64,000 nucleotides of DNA from Magnetospirillum gryphiswaldense MSR-1 v2 (GCF_000513295.1 NC_023065.1:3642501-3706500); one strand, 5' to 3'. Positions 28,424 through 38,105 are shown, counted from the first letter of the stretch. The notes: generated from the letters alone by a model not told the origin. Translations and numbers: made by a program.

Positions 28424-29296
28424 TCAATCCACCGTGATCGATGCCGCCTGTTCGGCATCGCCCAGACGCAGGAACAAATCATGGGCGTGCTTGCGATGCG
28501 CGCGGGCCTTGCCCGGGTCGATCGCCGCCATGTCCTCGGCCAGTTCCAGCCGGGTTTCCGCCTCGGCTTTCAGATGGCCCATGGCGGCATAAAGATGACG
28601 GGCGGCATCCAAGGCTTTGACCGCGCCGTCATGGTCGCCCAATTGCCGCAACAGATGCCCCAGGCCCCGGCAGGCCGCCGCCTCGCCCAGCACGTCGCCG
28701 GCCTGGGCGTAAAGATCGCGGGCGGCGTCGAAATCGTTGTGCGCCTTGTCGCCGTGACCCAATCGGCGGTGCAGCATGGCCAGTCCCTTCAACACATGCG
28801 CTTGCCCCAAGGTGTCGCCGGCGCGGCGGTACAGGTCCAAGGCGTGGTGATAGTGGTCGAGGGCGAAATCGTGGCGGCCCTGGTCGCGGGCCAGATGGCC
28901 ACGGCGCTTGGCCACATGGGCCATACCCGACTGATCGCCGGCGGCGGCGAAGACCTCGTGCGCCGATTGATAATAGTGCTCGGCCTCGGTCACCCGGGCG
29001 CGGGATTGCGACAACCGCCCCAATCGCACCAGCGCGCCGCCTTGGCCGTGCTGATCGCCCAGGCGATTATAAAGGGCGCGGGCATCGGCGAAGCTGGCGG
29101 CGGCGTCATCCCAACGATCATGCTCGGCCTCGAAATCACCCAACAGGATCAAGGCGTGGGCCTCCGACGCCGGATCGGCGGCCTGATGAAACAACATGCG
29201 GGCACGGCGAAAGCCTTCGCGCGCCTGCTGGGCTTCGCCAGCCAGCCAATGGGCCTCGGCCCGAGCCAGTACGGTATCTGCGGCGGTATCGGTCAT
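28424..29296 (-). CDS. TPR-repeat protein
   Basis: A 290-residue soluble protein built almost entirely of tetratricopeptide repeats of about 40 residues. Six or seven units can be read, each with the LYRRAGDTLGQAHVLKGLA type of pattern (A-L-Y-x-x-A/L-G-D-x-x-G-x-A). This variant, with AGD/LGD turns between helices, is like the TPR_12/LGN-Rapsyn type. Such scaffolds bind partner proteins; no enzymatic domain is fused. It is convergent with 5-oxoprolinase across the palindromic element and divergent from the exported pentapeptide gene. Confidence 0.85.
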   Translation of the reverse strand: MTDTAADTVLARAEAHWLAGEAQQAREGFRRARMLFHQAADPASEAHALILLGDFEAEHDRWDDAAASFADARALYNRLGDQHGQGGALVRLGRLSQSRARVTEAEHYYQSAHEVFAAAGDQSGMAHVAKRRGHLARDQGRHDFALDHYHHALDLYRRAGDTLGQAHVLKGLAMLHRRLGHGDKAHNDFDAARDLYAQAGDVLGEAAACRGLGHLLRQLGDHDGAVKALDAARHLYAAMGHLKAEAETRLELAEDMAAIDPGKARAHRKHAHDLFLRLGDAEQAASITVD

Positions 29297-29420
29297 GGTT
29301 GGGCAATCCTGATCATGGGACCGTCATCACAGCCTACGCCTGTGCGGGGCGCAGGTAAACCTTGCGGCCCATACCCAAATAGTGCTTCCGCCGAGAGCCG
29401 GGGGCGTCTAAAAAAGAGAA

Positions 29421-29921
29421 ATGCGACAAACCCTTCTTCTTTCCGTCATGGCGGTCCTGCTGGTTGCCACCGGTGCCGCCTCGGCGGCGGATTGCACCGC
29501 CCCGGGGGAACCCAAGGTGGATTGGCAGCGTTGCTATGTGGATGGACGCGATCTGTCCGGCCACGATCTGTCAGGGGCGCGCCTGCGCGAGACCAGCTTT
29601 CAGCGCAGCCTGATGGCCAAGGTGCGGCTGATTGGTGCCGACGCCTATCGTGCCCGCTTCGTCAGTGCCACTCTGGCGGGGGCCAATCTGGACGGCGCCA
29701 TTTTGGTGGAAGCGGATTTCACCAAGACCGATCTTTCCGGCGCCTCGCTGAAACAGGCTGATCTGCGTCGGGCCAAATTCTTCCGCGCCAATCTGCAAGG
29801 TGCCGATTTGACCGGTGCCCGCATGCTGGGCGCCGACCTTCTGAATGCCGATCTGTCGGGGGCGCGCTGGATCGACGGCCAACGCATCTGCGCCCCCGGC
29901 TCCATCGGGCAATGCAATTAG
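29421..29921 (+). CDS. Exported pentapeptide-repeat protein
   Basis: A 166-residue protein with a clear signal peptide (RQTLLLSVMAVLLVATGAASA, cleaved before ADCTAP) followed by about 17 pentapeptide repeats from residue ~42 (DLSGHDLSGARL through DLLNADLSGARW). Four cysteines (two near each end of the mature protein, in DCTAP, QRCYV, RICAP and GQCN) could form disulfides closing the beta-helix, consistent with a periplasmic location. The role is unknown. The diguanylate cyclase gene starts 10 bases after its stop, so the two are probably cotranscribed. Confidence 0.82.
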   Translation: MRQTLLLSVMAVLLVATGAASAADCTAPGEPKVDWQRCYVDGRDLSGHDLSGARLRETSFQRSLMAKVRLIGADAYRARFVSATLAGANLDGAILVEADFTKTDLSGASLKQADLRRAKFFRANLQGADLTGARMLGADLLNADLSGARWIDGQRICAPGSIGQCN

Positions 29922-29931
29922 GACCAGTGCC

Positions 29932-30999
29932 ATGATCACCTTTACCGATCCGGTCGATATCGCCGCCCACTGCGCCCGCGCCGCCATGGGCATGATGGAT
30001 CGTTATGGCGTCGCCGCCCATCCCAACAACTTCATCGTCTGGTACGCCTTCGTCGCCGACCGCGACCCGGAACTGTCCAAGGCCATCAACGGCATCTTGC
30101 GGTCGGGGCAGAAATTCACCGATACCGTCTGCAACGATCTGTACGAACGCTTTTTCGGCATGTCCCAGCACGAGGCCGAGTTGCGCGCGGTGGGCAAGCG
30201 TATCGAGGACGCGGTGGCGCGAGTGATGGATTATCTGTCCACCGCCAACCAAGGGGCCATTCAATACGGCAGCGCCCTGGAAAACTTCAGCGGCGAGTTG
30301 ACGACCCCGCAGCCTTCCGCCGATCTGGGCAATCTGGTCAAGTCCATCCTGGATGAAACCAAGGTGATGATCGAGGTCAACCGCCAACTGGAAGAACGCC
30401 TGGAAACCAGTTCCGGCGAAATCGCCCGCCTGCGCGAGGATCTCGACCAGTTGAAGCGCGAGGCCACCACCGACGCCCTGACCGGGCTGGCCAACCGCAA
30501 GCTGTTCGACGTTTCTTTGCGCGAAGCCGCCTTGGAATCCGAGGAAGACCGTAAGTTCCTGTCATTGTTGATGATCGACATCGACTTCTTCAAGCAGTTC
30601 AACGATACCCACGGCCATATGCTGGGGGATCAGGTGCTGAAGTTGGTGGCCCGTACCATCCAGGATTGTATCAAGGGCAAGGACACCGCGGCACGCTATG
30701 GCGGCGAGGAATTCGCCATCATCCTGCCCGACACCCGCCTGAAGGACGGGGTGGCGGTGGCCGAGACCGTGCGCCGCCAGGTGGCCGGACGCAAGGTGCT
30801 GAACCGCCGCACCGGTCAGGTTCTGGGTCAGGTGACCCTGTCGGTGGGGGTGGCCGAATACGAGTTCGGCGAAACCCTGGGCGCCTTCATCCACCGTGCC
30901 GACGAGGCGCTGTATCTGGCCAAGCGCCAGGGCCGCAACCACGTGGCCAGCCAGGACGACCTGACCAGCAGCAATACCATCGAGTTCGAAGATATCTGA
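29932..30999 (+). CDS. Diguanylate cyclase (GGDEF domain)
   Basis: A 355-residue cytoplasmic protein that should synthesise cyclic di-GMP. The first ~180 residues form a helical domain (CARAAMGMMDRYGVAAHPNNF) common in alphaproteobacterial GGDEF proteins, with a coiled-coil segment ETSSGEIARLREDLDQLKRE. The catalytic domain starts ATTDALTGLANRKLFD; the loop GGEEF (~257-261) is intact. The I-site position reads KGKD rather than RxxD, so feedback inhibition may be weak or absent, in contrast to the cyclase at 1631-3298. ATG 29932 is used although the frame is open upstream inside the preceding gene. Its stop overlaps the next start by one base. Confidence 0.92.
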   Translation: MITFTDPVDIAAHCARAAMGMMDRYGVAAHPNNFIVWYAFVADRDPELSKAINGILRSGQKFTDTVCNDLYERFFGMSQHEAELRAVGKRIEDAVARVMDYLSTANQGAIQYGSALENFSGELTTPQPSADLGNLVKSILDETKVMIEVNRQLEERLETSSGEIARLREDLDQLKREATTDALTGLANRKLFDVSLREAALESEEDRKFLSLLMIDIDFFKQFNDTHGHMLGDQVLKLVARTIQDCIKGKDTAARYGGEEFAIILPDTRLKDGVAVAETVRRQVAGRKVLNRRTGQVLGQVTLSVGVAEYEFGETLGAFIHRADEALYLAKRQGRNHVASQDDLTSSNTIEFEDI

Positions 31000-31520
31000 T
31001 GGATTTCATCGCCCTTGATTTCGAGACCGCCGATAATGGCCGTGACAGCGCCTGTTCGCTGGCCCTGGCGGTAGTGAAGAACGGCACAGTGGCGGAAACC
31101 TGGCATCGGTTGATCCGGCCGCCGCGCGCTTCGCAGATGTTCACCCATATCCACGGCATCACCTGGGACATGGTCAAGGATCAGCCGGATTTTGGCCATT
31201 TCTGGCCGGAAATCCGTGATCTGATCGACGCAGCACCGTTCCTGGCCGCCCACAACGCCCCCTTCGACAAGGGCGTGCTGGCCGAATGCTGCCGCGCCCA
31301 TGGCCATGGCGCCCCCTTGACCCCGTTCGTCTGCACCGTACGGGTGGCGCGCGACACCTGGAACCTGCGCCCGACCAAGCTGCCCGATGTCTGCCGCTTC
31401 CTGGCCCAGCCGCTCAACCACCACGACGCCCTGTCCGACGCGGTCGCCTGCGCCGAGATCATGCTGGCGGCCCTGCGCGACGGCTATGACCCAACACGTC
31501 AGCTCGGGCCGCACCAATAA
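30999..31520 (+). CDS. DnaQ-like 3'-5' exonuclease (DEDDh)
   Basis: A 173-residue exonuclease of the DNA polymerase III epsilon-like superfamily. Exo I is FIALDFETAD (Asp and Glu), Exo II is FLAAHNAPFDKGVL (Asp), and Exo III is LNHHDALSDAVACAE (His and Asp of the DEDDh class). It lacks any polymerase- or helicase-linked domain. The biological substrate (DNA repair or RNA) is not defined. The ATG shares its A with the TGA of the diguanylate cyclase gene, showing translational coupling; a functional connection is unclear. Confidence 0.9.
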   Translation: MDFIALDFETADNGRDSACSLALAVVKNGTVAETWHRLIRPPRASQMFTHIHGITWDMVKDQPDFGHFWPEIRDLIDAAPFLAAHNAPFDKGVLAECCRAHGHGAPLTPFVCTVRVARDTWNLRPTKLPDVCRFLAQPLNHHDALSDAVACAEIMLAALRDGYDPTRQLGPHQ

Positions 31521-31588
31521 AACCAAGGGCTGTACTTTGTGCGCGACCGATCGCATAGTTCCCCGATTGAATTCATAGGGGGAACAAG

Positions 31589-32071
31589 ATGCTTTTGCGC
31601 GCCATCACCATCGTCGCCCTGGCCTGGATCAGTTGGGCCACCCCGGCCCTGGCCGATACCAAATCTGATAAGATCCGCGCCCTGATCCGTGAGACCGGCA
31701 CCGAGGCAGCCATACGGGACTCCATGACGCAGATGACCGGCAACATCATACCGATGATCCGTCAAAGCCTGAAGGACGCCCCGCCGGCCCTGGTCGCCAT
31801 GGTCGAGGAGGAACTGAACGCCGGGTTCCGTAACGCCATTGGTGATTTCATCGCCAGCACCATCCCCCTGTACAGCGATACCTTCAGCGAGGGGGAAATC
31901 GACGACATGCGCACATTCTACGGCACTCCGACCGGGCAGAAAATGGCCGCCCAGCAAGGGCCGCTGCTGCAACGGAGCATGAGTGCCGGTGCCGTCATCG
32001 GTCGACGTGTCGCCCAGGAGGCGATGGAAAAAGCCATGCAGCGCTATCAGGCCACCCAGCCGCCGAAATAA
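31589..32071 (+). CDS. DUF2059 family exported protein
   Basis: A 160-residue protein with an N-terminal signal peptide (LRAITIVALAWISWATPALA) and a single helical DUF2059 domain with the hallmark DDMRTFYGTPTGQKMAAQQGPL. The family is periplasmic and of unknown function. GGGGGAAC lies before the ATG. It faces the permease gene at 32073, with one base between the ends. Confidence 0.85.
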   Translation: MLLRAITIVALAWISWATPALADTKSDKIRALIRETGTEAAIRDSMTQMTGNIIPMIRQSLKDAPPALVAMVEEELNAGFRNAIGDFIASTIPLYSDTFSEGEIDDMRTFYGTPTGQKMAAQQGPLLQRSMSAGAVIGRRVAQEAMEKAMQRYQATQPPK

Positions 32072-32072
32072 T

Positions 32073-33302
32073 CTACCATCCCATCCAGCCGCCCAGCAAA
32101 AGCCAGCCCGAGGCCACCGCCAGCGAGGCGAGGGTCATGGGGATACCGGCGCGGGCGAAATCGGTGAAGGTCAACTTGACCCCCGAGGCCGCCGCCCGCT
32201 CGGCGACGATGATGTTGGCCAGCGACCCCACCAGCAGCAGATTGCCGGCCAAGGTGGACAACAACGCCAGACCATAGACCGGACCGTCGCCTTCAATGGG
32301 CCACATGGACAGGATCAGCATGACCGCCGGCACGTTGCCGATGGTGTTGGAAGCGACGGTCAAAAGCGGCGTCATCACGGTGATGCGGTCGGGCAGCCAT
32401 TGCCGCTCCGCCAGCCATTCCACCCCCAAGGCCGCCCACGGGCTGGCGGCGAAAGCATCGGTGATCACGAACAGACAGGCGAACAGCAGCAGCAGGTGCC
32501 AGTCCACCGCACCGATCATGTCGCGGCTGGCCAAGCGCCGCGACAGCAACAGGGGGGCGGCCACCGCCAGGGCACCGACCTCACGCGGCAAGTCGGTGGC
32601 GAACAAAACCATCAGCCCCAGCACCGCCGCCACCCCCTTGACGGTCTGCCAGTAGTCCAAGGGGGGCACCAGCCCTTCCGCCGCCGGCACTGGCGGGATG
32701 GCCAGTTGATGACGCCACAACAGCCGGATGCAGCCATAGACCAGCAGCATGGACACCAGTCCCGGCACCCCGCACACCAGCAGAAAATGCCAGAAATCCA
32801 GCCCGCCCACCTGACCGATCAGGATGTTTTGCGGATTGCCGATGATGGTCATGGCGCTGCCGGCATTGGCGCCGCCGGCCAACCCCAGCAGGAACGGGCG
32901 TGGGTCCATTCCCCGCCCGCGGATGCCCTCCACCAGCATGGGGGCCATGGCGAAGACGACGATGTCGTTGGCCAGCACCGCCGACAGCAGCCCGGCGGAT
33001 AGGATGGTCAGGAACAGCAGGCGATGGGCGCTGCCCACCGACACCGCCACCTTGCCGGCGACGACGCGATAAAGCCCGGCTTCCTGGAACTGGGCCGAGA
33101 CCAGCATCAGGGCGAACAAAAGCAGCAAGGTGGGCATGTCGATGGCGGCGCCGGCATCCTCGACCTTCACCTGGCCCGAGGCCAGCAAGACCACGGCGGC
33201 GATCAAGGCGATGCCGGTACGATCCAGGGTCAGTCCTGGCACCCGTCCCAAGGCCATGCCCACATAGGTCAGGGTGAAGACGATGGCGATCAGATGTTCC
33301 AT
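32073..33302 (-). CDS. SLC13/ArsB-like membrane permease
   Basis: A 409-residue polytopic membrane protein with about 10-11 helices of the ion-transporter superfamily (SLC13/NhaD/ArsB/CitMHS fold). The two inverted repeats each carry the characteristic hairpin motifs: GGANAGSAMTIIGNPQNIL in the first half and TPLLTVASNTIGNVPAVMLI with ANIIVAERAA in the second. LSAVLANDIVVFAMAPM is the corresponding NhaD-like block. The transported ion (dicarboxylate, sulfate, arsenite or Na+/H+ exchange) cannot be told. Confidence 0.82.
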   Translation of the reverse strand: MEHLIAIVFTLTYVGMALGRVPGLTLDRTGIALIAAVVLLASGQVKVEDAGAAIDMPTLLLLFALMLVSAQFQEAGLYRVVAGKVAVSVGSAHRLLFLTILSAGLLSAVLANDIVVFAMAPMLVEGIRGRGMDPRPFLLGLAGGANAGSAMTIIGNPQNILIGQVGGLDFWHFLLVCGVPGLVSMLLVYGCIRLLWRHQLAIPPVPAAEGLVPPLDYWQTVKGVAAVLGLMVLFATDLPREVGALAVAAPLLLSRRLASRDMIGAVDWHLLLLFACLFVITDAFAASPWAALGVEWLAERQWLPDRITVMTPLLTVASNTIGNVPAVMLILSMWPIEGDGPVYGLALLSTLAGNLLLVGSLANIIVAERAAASGVKLTFTDFARAGIPMTLASLAVASGWLLLGGWMGW

Positions 33303-33385
33303 GACCCAGTCCGTGTTTCGCCCCCGATGGCTTACACCATATCCCGCTGATCGTGACCGATCAGCGACGCCCTCAAGCGGCGGGC

Positions 33386-33474
33386 GGGTTGCTCCGCAAC
33401 CCTTGCCTCCCGCGGCATAAGCCGCGCGGCCCCTTGGGCCTAGCCAAATCCCGATCGAGCGACCTCATCGGGAT
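33386..33474. repeat. Cluster of four short hairpins in an intergenic region
   Basis: Four perfect palindromes follow one another: GGGTTGC/GCAACCC (33386-33402), CGCGGC/GCCGCG with ATAA loop (33411-33426), GGCCC/GGGCC with CTT loop (33428-33440) and ATCCCGAT/ATCGGGAT (33448-33474). They lie in the ~280-base non-coding stretch (33303-33581) upstream of both the permease gene and the small gene at 33582. The rest of that stretch shows no other feature. The structure resembles bacterial interspersed palindromic units; a role in RNA processing or transcription termination is possible. Confidence 0.55.
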
Positions 33475-33581
33475 CTGGTCTTACACGTTATAGCACGCTC
33501 ATACCTTCGTACCGTCAAAATCAACCCTCGCTTTGTGGTATAAGGGTGGATCGGGATTTTGTGCGCAAAGGGAAGCATGTC

Positions 33582-33785
33582 ATGGACGTGACCGGCATGA
33601 CCGAATTGTCCCTGGCCGGATGGAAAGGCCATCAGGGCCATGATCTGGGTGTACGCATGCTGCGCCACGCGGCACAGCAGGATGCTGCCGTCGCCCAGTT
33701 GGTGGCCGCCGCCGTCGAGGGTCAGCCGCCCGCCCAATCCCCTACCCAGAACGGTCTGGGCAAACTGGTCGATGTCAGTATTTAA
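33582..33785 (+). CDS. Small putative motility protein (YjfB-like)
   Basis: A 67-residue protein, MDVTGMTELSLAGWKGHQG at the start, a central helix (LGVRMLRHAAQQDAAVAQLV) and a C-terminal NGLGKLVDVSI. The start, helix and terminal G-x-L-x-x-hydrophobic-D-V layout match the YjfB_motility family of small proteins with no defined biochemical function. AAAGGGAAG upstream supports ATG 33582 over an in-frame ATG at 33546. It is short, so recognition is tentative. Confidence 0.55.
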   Translation: MDVTGMTELSLAGWKGHQGHDLGVRMLRHAAQQDAAVAQLVAAAVEGQPPAQSPTQNGLGKLVDVSI

Positions 33786-33806
33786 GTCGCCTTCGGCGTC
33801 GGTTAG

Positions 33807-35102
33807 TCAGGTCGCCTTCGGCGACCAGCGCCGCACGCTGACCAGGGCGCTGCGGCCCTTGACCTTGTTGTCTTCCGCCGCCGAATAATCGGCATCGGAC
33901 AGGCCCGAGCGGCGCAACGCCATCTCGTCGACCACCAATTGTCCGTCCTCGGCCAAAGAGCACAGCCGCGCCGCCAGATTGACGCTATCGCCGATGACGG
34001 TGAAATCCTGGCGTTCCTTCGGCCCGATGGCCCCCAAGATGGCCTCGCCGTCATAGATGCCGATGCCGATGCCGCGCGCCATGGGCTGCGCCGCCAGATC
34101 CGCCAGAATTTCCTGAGCGGCCATTAGGGCGCGGGCCTCGCGGTCGGCGCCCTCGAAGCGCACCAGAAGCGCGTCGCCGATCATCTTGTCGACGTCGCCG
34201 CCGTGCCGGCTGACCACCTCGACCTGCCGGGTCATCAATTCGTTGAGGAAATCCACCGTTGCCTTGGGCGGATGAAATTCTGCCAGGCTGGAGAAATCGC
34301 GCACGTCGGAATAGAACAAAGTCATGCCGGCACGGGTGATCGGCACAGAGCCGTCGGGCGACAGCCGCGCCGCCGCGCCGGCGCTTTGCGAGACGAAACG
34401 TTCCAACTGCCGGCGCAAGCTTTGCTGGACACTGACGCGGGCATCGATATCCGCCTGGGCACTGCGGACGATGCGGGCCAGCCACAGGCCCAGGGCCAGC
34501 AGGATGGCCACCGGCAGCGCCGCGAACTGGATGAAGCTGTCGGCGATGATCTCGTCCAGTACGCTGGCCGGTTCATAGACCTCAAAAGCGATGCGCTGGC
34601 CGGCGGTTTCCACCGGGATATAAATTTCATAAAGGGTTTCCGCCGACCGCCGGGCAATCTCGATGGCCGGCTTGTTGTCGGTCAATACCTGTCGCAGCAG
34701 GGCGTTTTCCTCGCGCACGCCGATATCGGCGGTGTCGGTGGCGTACAAGGTGGTGCCGCGACGGTCGAAAATCTTCAGTTGCAGGGCGTGGCCGTCCTTG
34801 GCCACCGCCTCCAGCATGGCCGCCGCCCGTGCGCTGGCCGGATCGGCGAAAACGCTGGCCGGGCTTTCCCCCGATAACAGCCGCATCCACACCTGCGGTT
34901 CCGCCTGCTCCGCCAAATCCACCGTGGTCTCCACCCGCCGCTGGGTGGTTTCCAGATAGACATGGCGTTCCAGCGAGTTGACCGCCACCCAACCACCACC
35001 CAACAAGACCATGGCCGACAGAACCAAGGCCGGGACCACCCTTCTATAAAACAGGCGGCGTATGGGATAGGGCTGATCGCTGATATGGGCGGCTTCGGTC
35101 AT
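33807..35102 (-). CDS. Membrane-bound class III adenylate/guanylate cyclase
   Basis: A 431-residue cyclase. Two membrane helices (~22-45, VVPALVLSAMVLLGGGWVAV; ~185-210, FIQFAALPVAILLALGLWLA) flank a ~140-residue periplasmic sensor. After a linker the catalytic domain (~250-425) contains the metal-binding aspartates in TLFYSDVRDFSSLAE and DKMIGDALLVRFEG, and the conserved IGIGIYDGEAILGAIGP and FTVIGDSVNLAARLC blocks. It should make cAMP (or cGMP). No HAMP domain is clear. The ATG is the first in the frame. It is convergent with the small motility-like gene. Confidence 0.88.
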   Translation of the reverse strand: MTEAAHISDQPYPIRRLFYRRVVPALVLSAMVLLGGGWVAVNSLERHVYLETTQRRVETTVDLAEQAEPQVWMRLLSGESPASVFADPASARAAAMLEAVAKDGHALQLKIFDRRGTTLYATDTADIGVREENALLRQVLTDNKPAIEIARRSAETLYEIYIPVETAGQRIAFEVYEPASVLDEIIADSFIQFAALPVAILLALGLWLARIVRSAQADIDARVSVQQSLRRQLERFVSQSAGAAARLSPDGSVPITRAGMTLFYSDVRDFSSLAEFHPPKATVDFLNELMTRQVEVVSRHGGDVDKMIGDALLVRFEGADREARALMAAQEILADLAAQPMARGIGIGIYDGEAILGAIGPKERQDFTVIGDSVNLAARLCSLAEDGQLVVDEMALRRSGLSDADYSAAEDNKVKGRSALVSVRRWSPKAT

Positions 35103-35133
35103 GTCTTCCCCCTGACGACGGCAAACCTGGGAC

Positions 35134-35814
35134 TTACCCTATCCAGCCACACATGAACAGGGCCTGAACCATATGCGGCGGCGGCGGCGCCTCCGCCCTG
35201 ATCCAATCCTTGCCCGTCGACAGGGGCGGCACGCCGATGGCGTGGGATTGCAGGTGCAAGCCCAACTCGCTTTCAGGGTCGGGGCCGTAATAGACGTCGC
35301 CGCGCACCGGGCAGCCCAGATGTTTCATGTGCACCCGGATCTGGTGGGTGCGTCCGGTCAAGGGGGTGCATTCGATCCAAGACAGCCCGTCGCCGCGCCC
35401 CAGCACCCGCCACCGTGTCACCGCCGGTTGGCCGGCGGCATCGATGATGATGCGCCAGCCGCCCTTGCCGGTGACTTTGTGGATGGGGGCGGATATCTCG
35501 CCCGTATCCTCGGGCGGCGTACCATGGACCACGGTCCAATAGGATTTTTCCACCCGGCCTTGCATGAACATCTTGCCCAGCCGTTTGATGGATTTGTCGT
35601 GCCGGCCCAACAGCAGGCAACCCGACGTGTCACGGTCGAGGCGATGGGCCAGACGCGGCGCCATGGACCAGCCGAATTTCAGCGCATCCAGATAAAGTTC
35701 CAGATGGTCGAGGGAATTGGGGCCGGCATGCACCGCCAGCCCCGCCGGCTTGTCCAGGACGATGACGTCCTGGTCCTTGAAGAGGATGCGGGCCTTGATC
35801 TCGTCCTCGGTCAC
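35134..35814 (-). CDS. RluA-family pseudouridine synthase
   Basis: A 226-residue pseudouridine synthase that isomerises uridines in rRNA or tRNA. The catalytic aspartate is in APRLAHRLDRDTSGCLLLG, the uridine-binding region is LDKPAGLAVHAGPN, and LTGRTHQIRVHMKHLGCPVRGD is the family's C-terminal motif. It lacks an N-terminal S4 domain, unlike RluC/RluD, so it resembles TruC/RluA-type short enzymes; the exact target site is not predicted. Its start overlaps the clpA stop by 4 bases (ATGA), indicating cotranscription with clpS-clpA. Confidence 0.88.
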   Translation of the reverse strand: MTEDEIKARILFKDQDVIVLDKPAGLAVHAGPNSLDHLELYLDALKFGWSMAPRLAHRLDRDTSGCLLLGRHDKSIKRLGKMFMQGRVEKSYWTVVHGTPPEDTGEISAPIHKVTGKGGWRIIIDAAGQPAVTRWRVLGRGDGLSWIECTPLTGRTHQIRVHMKHLGCPVRGDVYYGPDPESELGLHLQSHAIGVPPLSTGKDWIRAEAPPPPHMVQALFMCGWIG

Positions 35815-38105
35815 TCCACCAGTTCCGGCACTTTCTCTGCCTTGCCCGGCGTCGATTCGATGATGAAGGTCAGCTTGCCGTCATCATCCACGCCCACCTT
35901 GACCACACCGCCCTTGGCCAGCTTGCCGAACAGCAATTCCTCGGCCAGCGGCTTCTTGATGTGTTCCTGGATCACCCGGCCCAAAGGACGGGCGCCGAAG
36001 GCGCGGTCATAGCCCTTTTTCACCAACCATTGGCGGGCCGATTCGGTCAGTTCGATATGGACATCGCGGTCGCTCAACTGGGCTTCCAGCTGAATGACGA
36101 ACTTATCCACCACCTGCGCCACGATTTCCGTGCTCAGGCTGGCAAACGGGATGATCGAGTCCAGGCGGTTGCGGAATTCCGGCGTGAACATGCGCTGAAT
36201 GGCCTCCTGGTCGTCGCCTTCGCGCGATTCGCGCTCGAAGCCGATGGCCGGCTTGGCCATGTCGGCAGCTCCGGCATTGGTGGTCATGATCAGGATGACG
36301 TTGCGGAAATCCACGTTCTTGCCGTTGTGGTCGGTCAGGCGGCCATGGTCCATCACCTGCAACAGGATGTTGAACAGGTCGGGATGGGCTTTTTCGATCT
36401 CGTCCAGCAACAGCACGCAATGGGGATGCTGGTCGATGGCGTCGGTCAAGAGCCCGCCCTGGTCGAAGCCGACATAGCCGGGCGGAGCGCCGATCAGGCG
36501 CGACACCGAATGCCGCTCCATGTATTCCGACATGTCGAAGCGGGTCAGCTCGATGCCCATGATGCGGGCCAGTTGGCGCGCCACCTCGGTCTTGCCGACG
36601 CCGGTGGGGCCGCTGAACAGGTAGCAACCGATGGGCTTTTCCGGTTCACGCAGGCCGGCGCGGGCCAGCTTGATGGCGCTGGCCAGGGCCTCGATCGCCT
36701 TTTCCTGGCCGAACACCAGGGTTTTCAGATCGCGTTCCAGCGTACGCAACGCCTCGACGTCGTTGGTGGACACCGATTTGGGCGGGATGCGGGCGATCTT
36801 GGCGACGATGTCTTCCACGTCCTTGACCGTCACCGTCTTGCGCCGCTTGGATTCGGGCAGCAGCATGCGCGCCGCCCCCACTTCGTCGATAACGTCGATG
36901 GCCTTGTCGGGCAGCTTACGGTCGGTGATGTACTTGGCCGCCAGTTCCACCGCCGCCTTGATGGCGTCATTGGTATATTTCACGTGGTGGTGGTTTTCGT
37001 AATAGACCTTGATGCCGTTCAGGATCTTGATGGAATCCTCGACCGACGGCTCGTTGACGTCGATCTTCTGGAACCGGCGCACCAAGGCGCGGTCCTTTTC
37101 AAAATGATTGCGGTATTCCTTGTAGGTGGTCGAGCCGATGCAGCGCAGCGCCCCCGAGGCCAGGGCCGGCTTCAGCAGGTTGGACGCATCCATGGACCCG
37201 CCCGAGGTCGCCCCGGCCCCGATCACCGTATGGATTTCATCGATGAACATGATGGCGCCAGGGAAGTTCTCCAACTCGGTCACCACCGCCTTGAGGCGTT
37301 CCTCGAAATCGCCGCGATAGCGGGTGCCGGCCAACAGTGTGCCCATGTCGAGCGAGAAGATGGTGGCTCCCCTAAGCACGTCGGGCACCTCGCCCTTGAC
37401 GATGCGCAGCGCCAGACCCTCGGCGATGGCGGTCTTGCCGACGCCGGGATCGCCGACATAAAGCGGGTTGTTCTTCGACCGCCGACACAGAATCTGGATG
37501 GTGCGCTCGATTTCCGCCTCGCGCCCGATCAGGGGGTCGATCTTGCCGACACTCGCCTTCTTGTTGAGGTCGATGCAATAGGCGTTCAGCGCCTCGTGCC
37601 CCTTCTTGACCACCTTCTCCGGATTAGCCTCCTCGTCGGCGCCGTGCACCGTGCGATTCTGGCTGCGGCCCGCCGCCTTGGCGACGCCGTGGCTGATGTA
37701 ATTGACCGCGTCCAGACGGGTCATATCCTGGGTTTGCAGGAAATAGACGGCGTGGCTTTCACGTTCCGAGAACAGGGCGACGATGACGTTGGCGCCGGTC
37801 ACCTCTTCCCGCCCCGAGCTTTGCACGTGGATGGCGGCACGCTGTACCACCCGCTGGAAACCGGCGGTGGGCTTGGGCTCGACCAGCTTGTCGCTGATCA
37901 GATCATTGAGCGAATGATCGACGAAATCGCGCAGGTCCCCGGTCAGGCGCCCCACATCCACATTGCAGGCCCGCATCACCGCCAAGGCGTCGTTGTCCTC
38001 GGTCAGCGCCAGCAGCAAATGTTCCAAGGTGGCGTATTCGTGGCGGCGCTCCGCCGCCAGGGCCAAGGCGCGGCGCAGGCTTTGTTCAAGATTTTGCGAC
38101 AGCAT
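35811..38105 (-). CDS. clpA: ATP-dependent Clp protease ATP-binding subunit
   Basis: A 764-residue Hsp100 unfoldase that feeds substrates to ClpP. The N-terminal double Clp repeat ([20 protein letters not shown]) is followed by AAA module 1 with Walker [17 protein letters not shown] and [11 protein letters not shown], and AAA module 2 with [31 protein letters not shown] and the pore tyrosine loop [13 protein letters not shown]. The middle domain of ClpB is absent, confirming ClpA. GGAGAGGG is near the start. The gene directly follows clpS (27 bases), the standard pairing. No clpP is in the window. Confidence 0.97.
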   Translation of the reverse strand: MLSQNLEQSLRRALALAAERRHEYATLEHLLLALTEDNDALAVMRACNVDVGRLTGDLRDFVDHSLNDLISDKLVEPKPTAGFQRVVQRAAIHVQSSGREEVTGANVIVALFSERESHAVYFLQTQDMTRLDAVNYISHGVAKAAGRSQNRTVHGADEEANPEKVVKKGHEALNAYCIDLNKKASVGKIDPLIGREAEIERTIQILCRRSKNNPLYVGDPGVGKTAIAEGLALRIVKGEVPDVLRGATIFSLDMGTLLAGTRYRGDFEERLKAVVTELENFPGAIMFIDEIHTVIGAGATSGGSMDASNLLKPALASGALRCIGSTTYKEYRNHFEKDRALVRRFQKIDVNEPSVEDSIKILNGIKVYYENHHHVKYTNDAIKAAVELAAKYITDRKLPDKAIDVIDEVGAARMLLPESKRRKTVTVKDVEDIVAKIARIPPKSVSTNDVEALRTLERDLKTLVFGQEKAIEALASAIKLARAGLREPEKPIGCYLFSGPTGVGKTEVARQLARIMGIELTRFDMSEYMERHSVSRLIGAPPGYVGFDQGGLLTDAIDQHPHCVLLLDEIEKAHPDLFNILLQVMDHGRLTDHNGKNVDFRNVILIMTTNAGAADMAKPAIGFERESREGDDQEAIQRMFTPEFRNRLDSIIPFASLSTEIVAQVVDKFVIQLEAQLSDRDVHIELTESARQWLVKKGYDRAFGARPLGRVIQEHIKKPLAEELLFGKLAKGGVVKVGVDDDGKLTFIIESTPGKAEKVPELVE

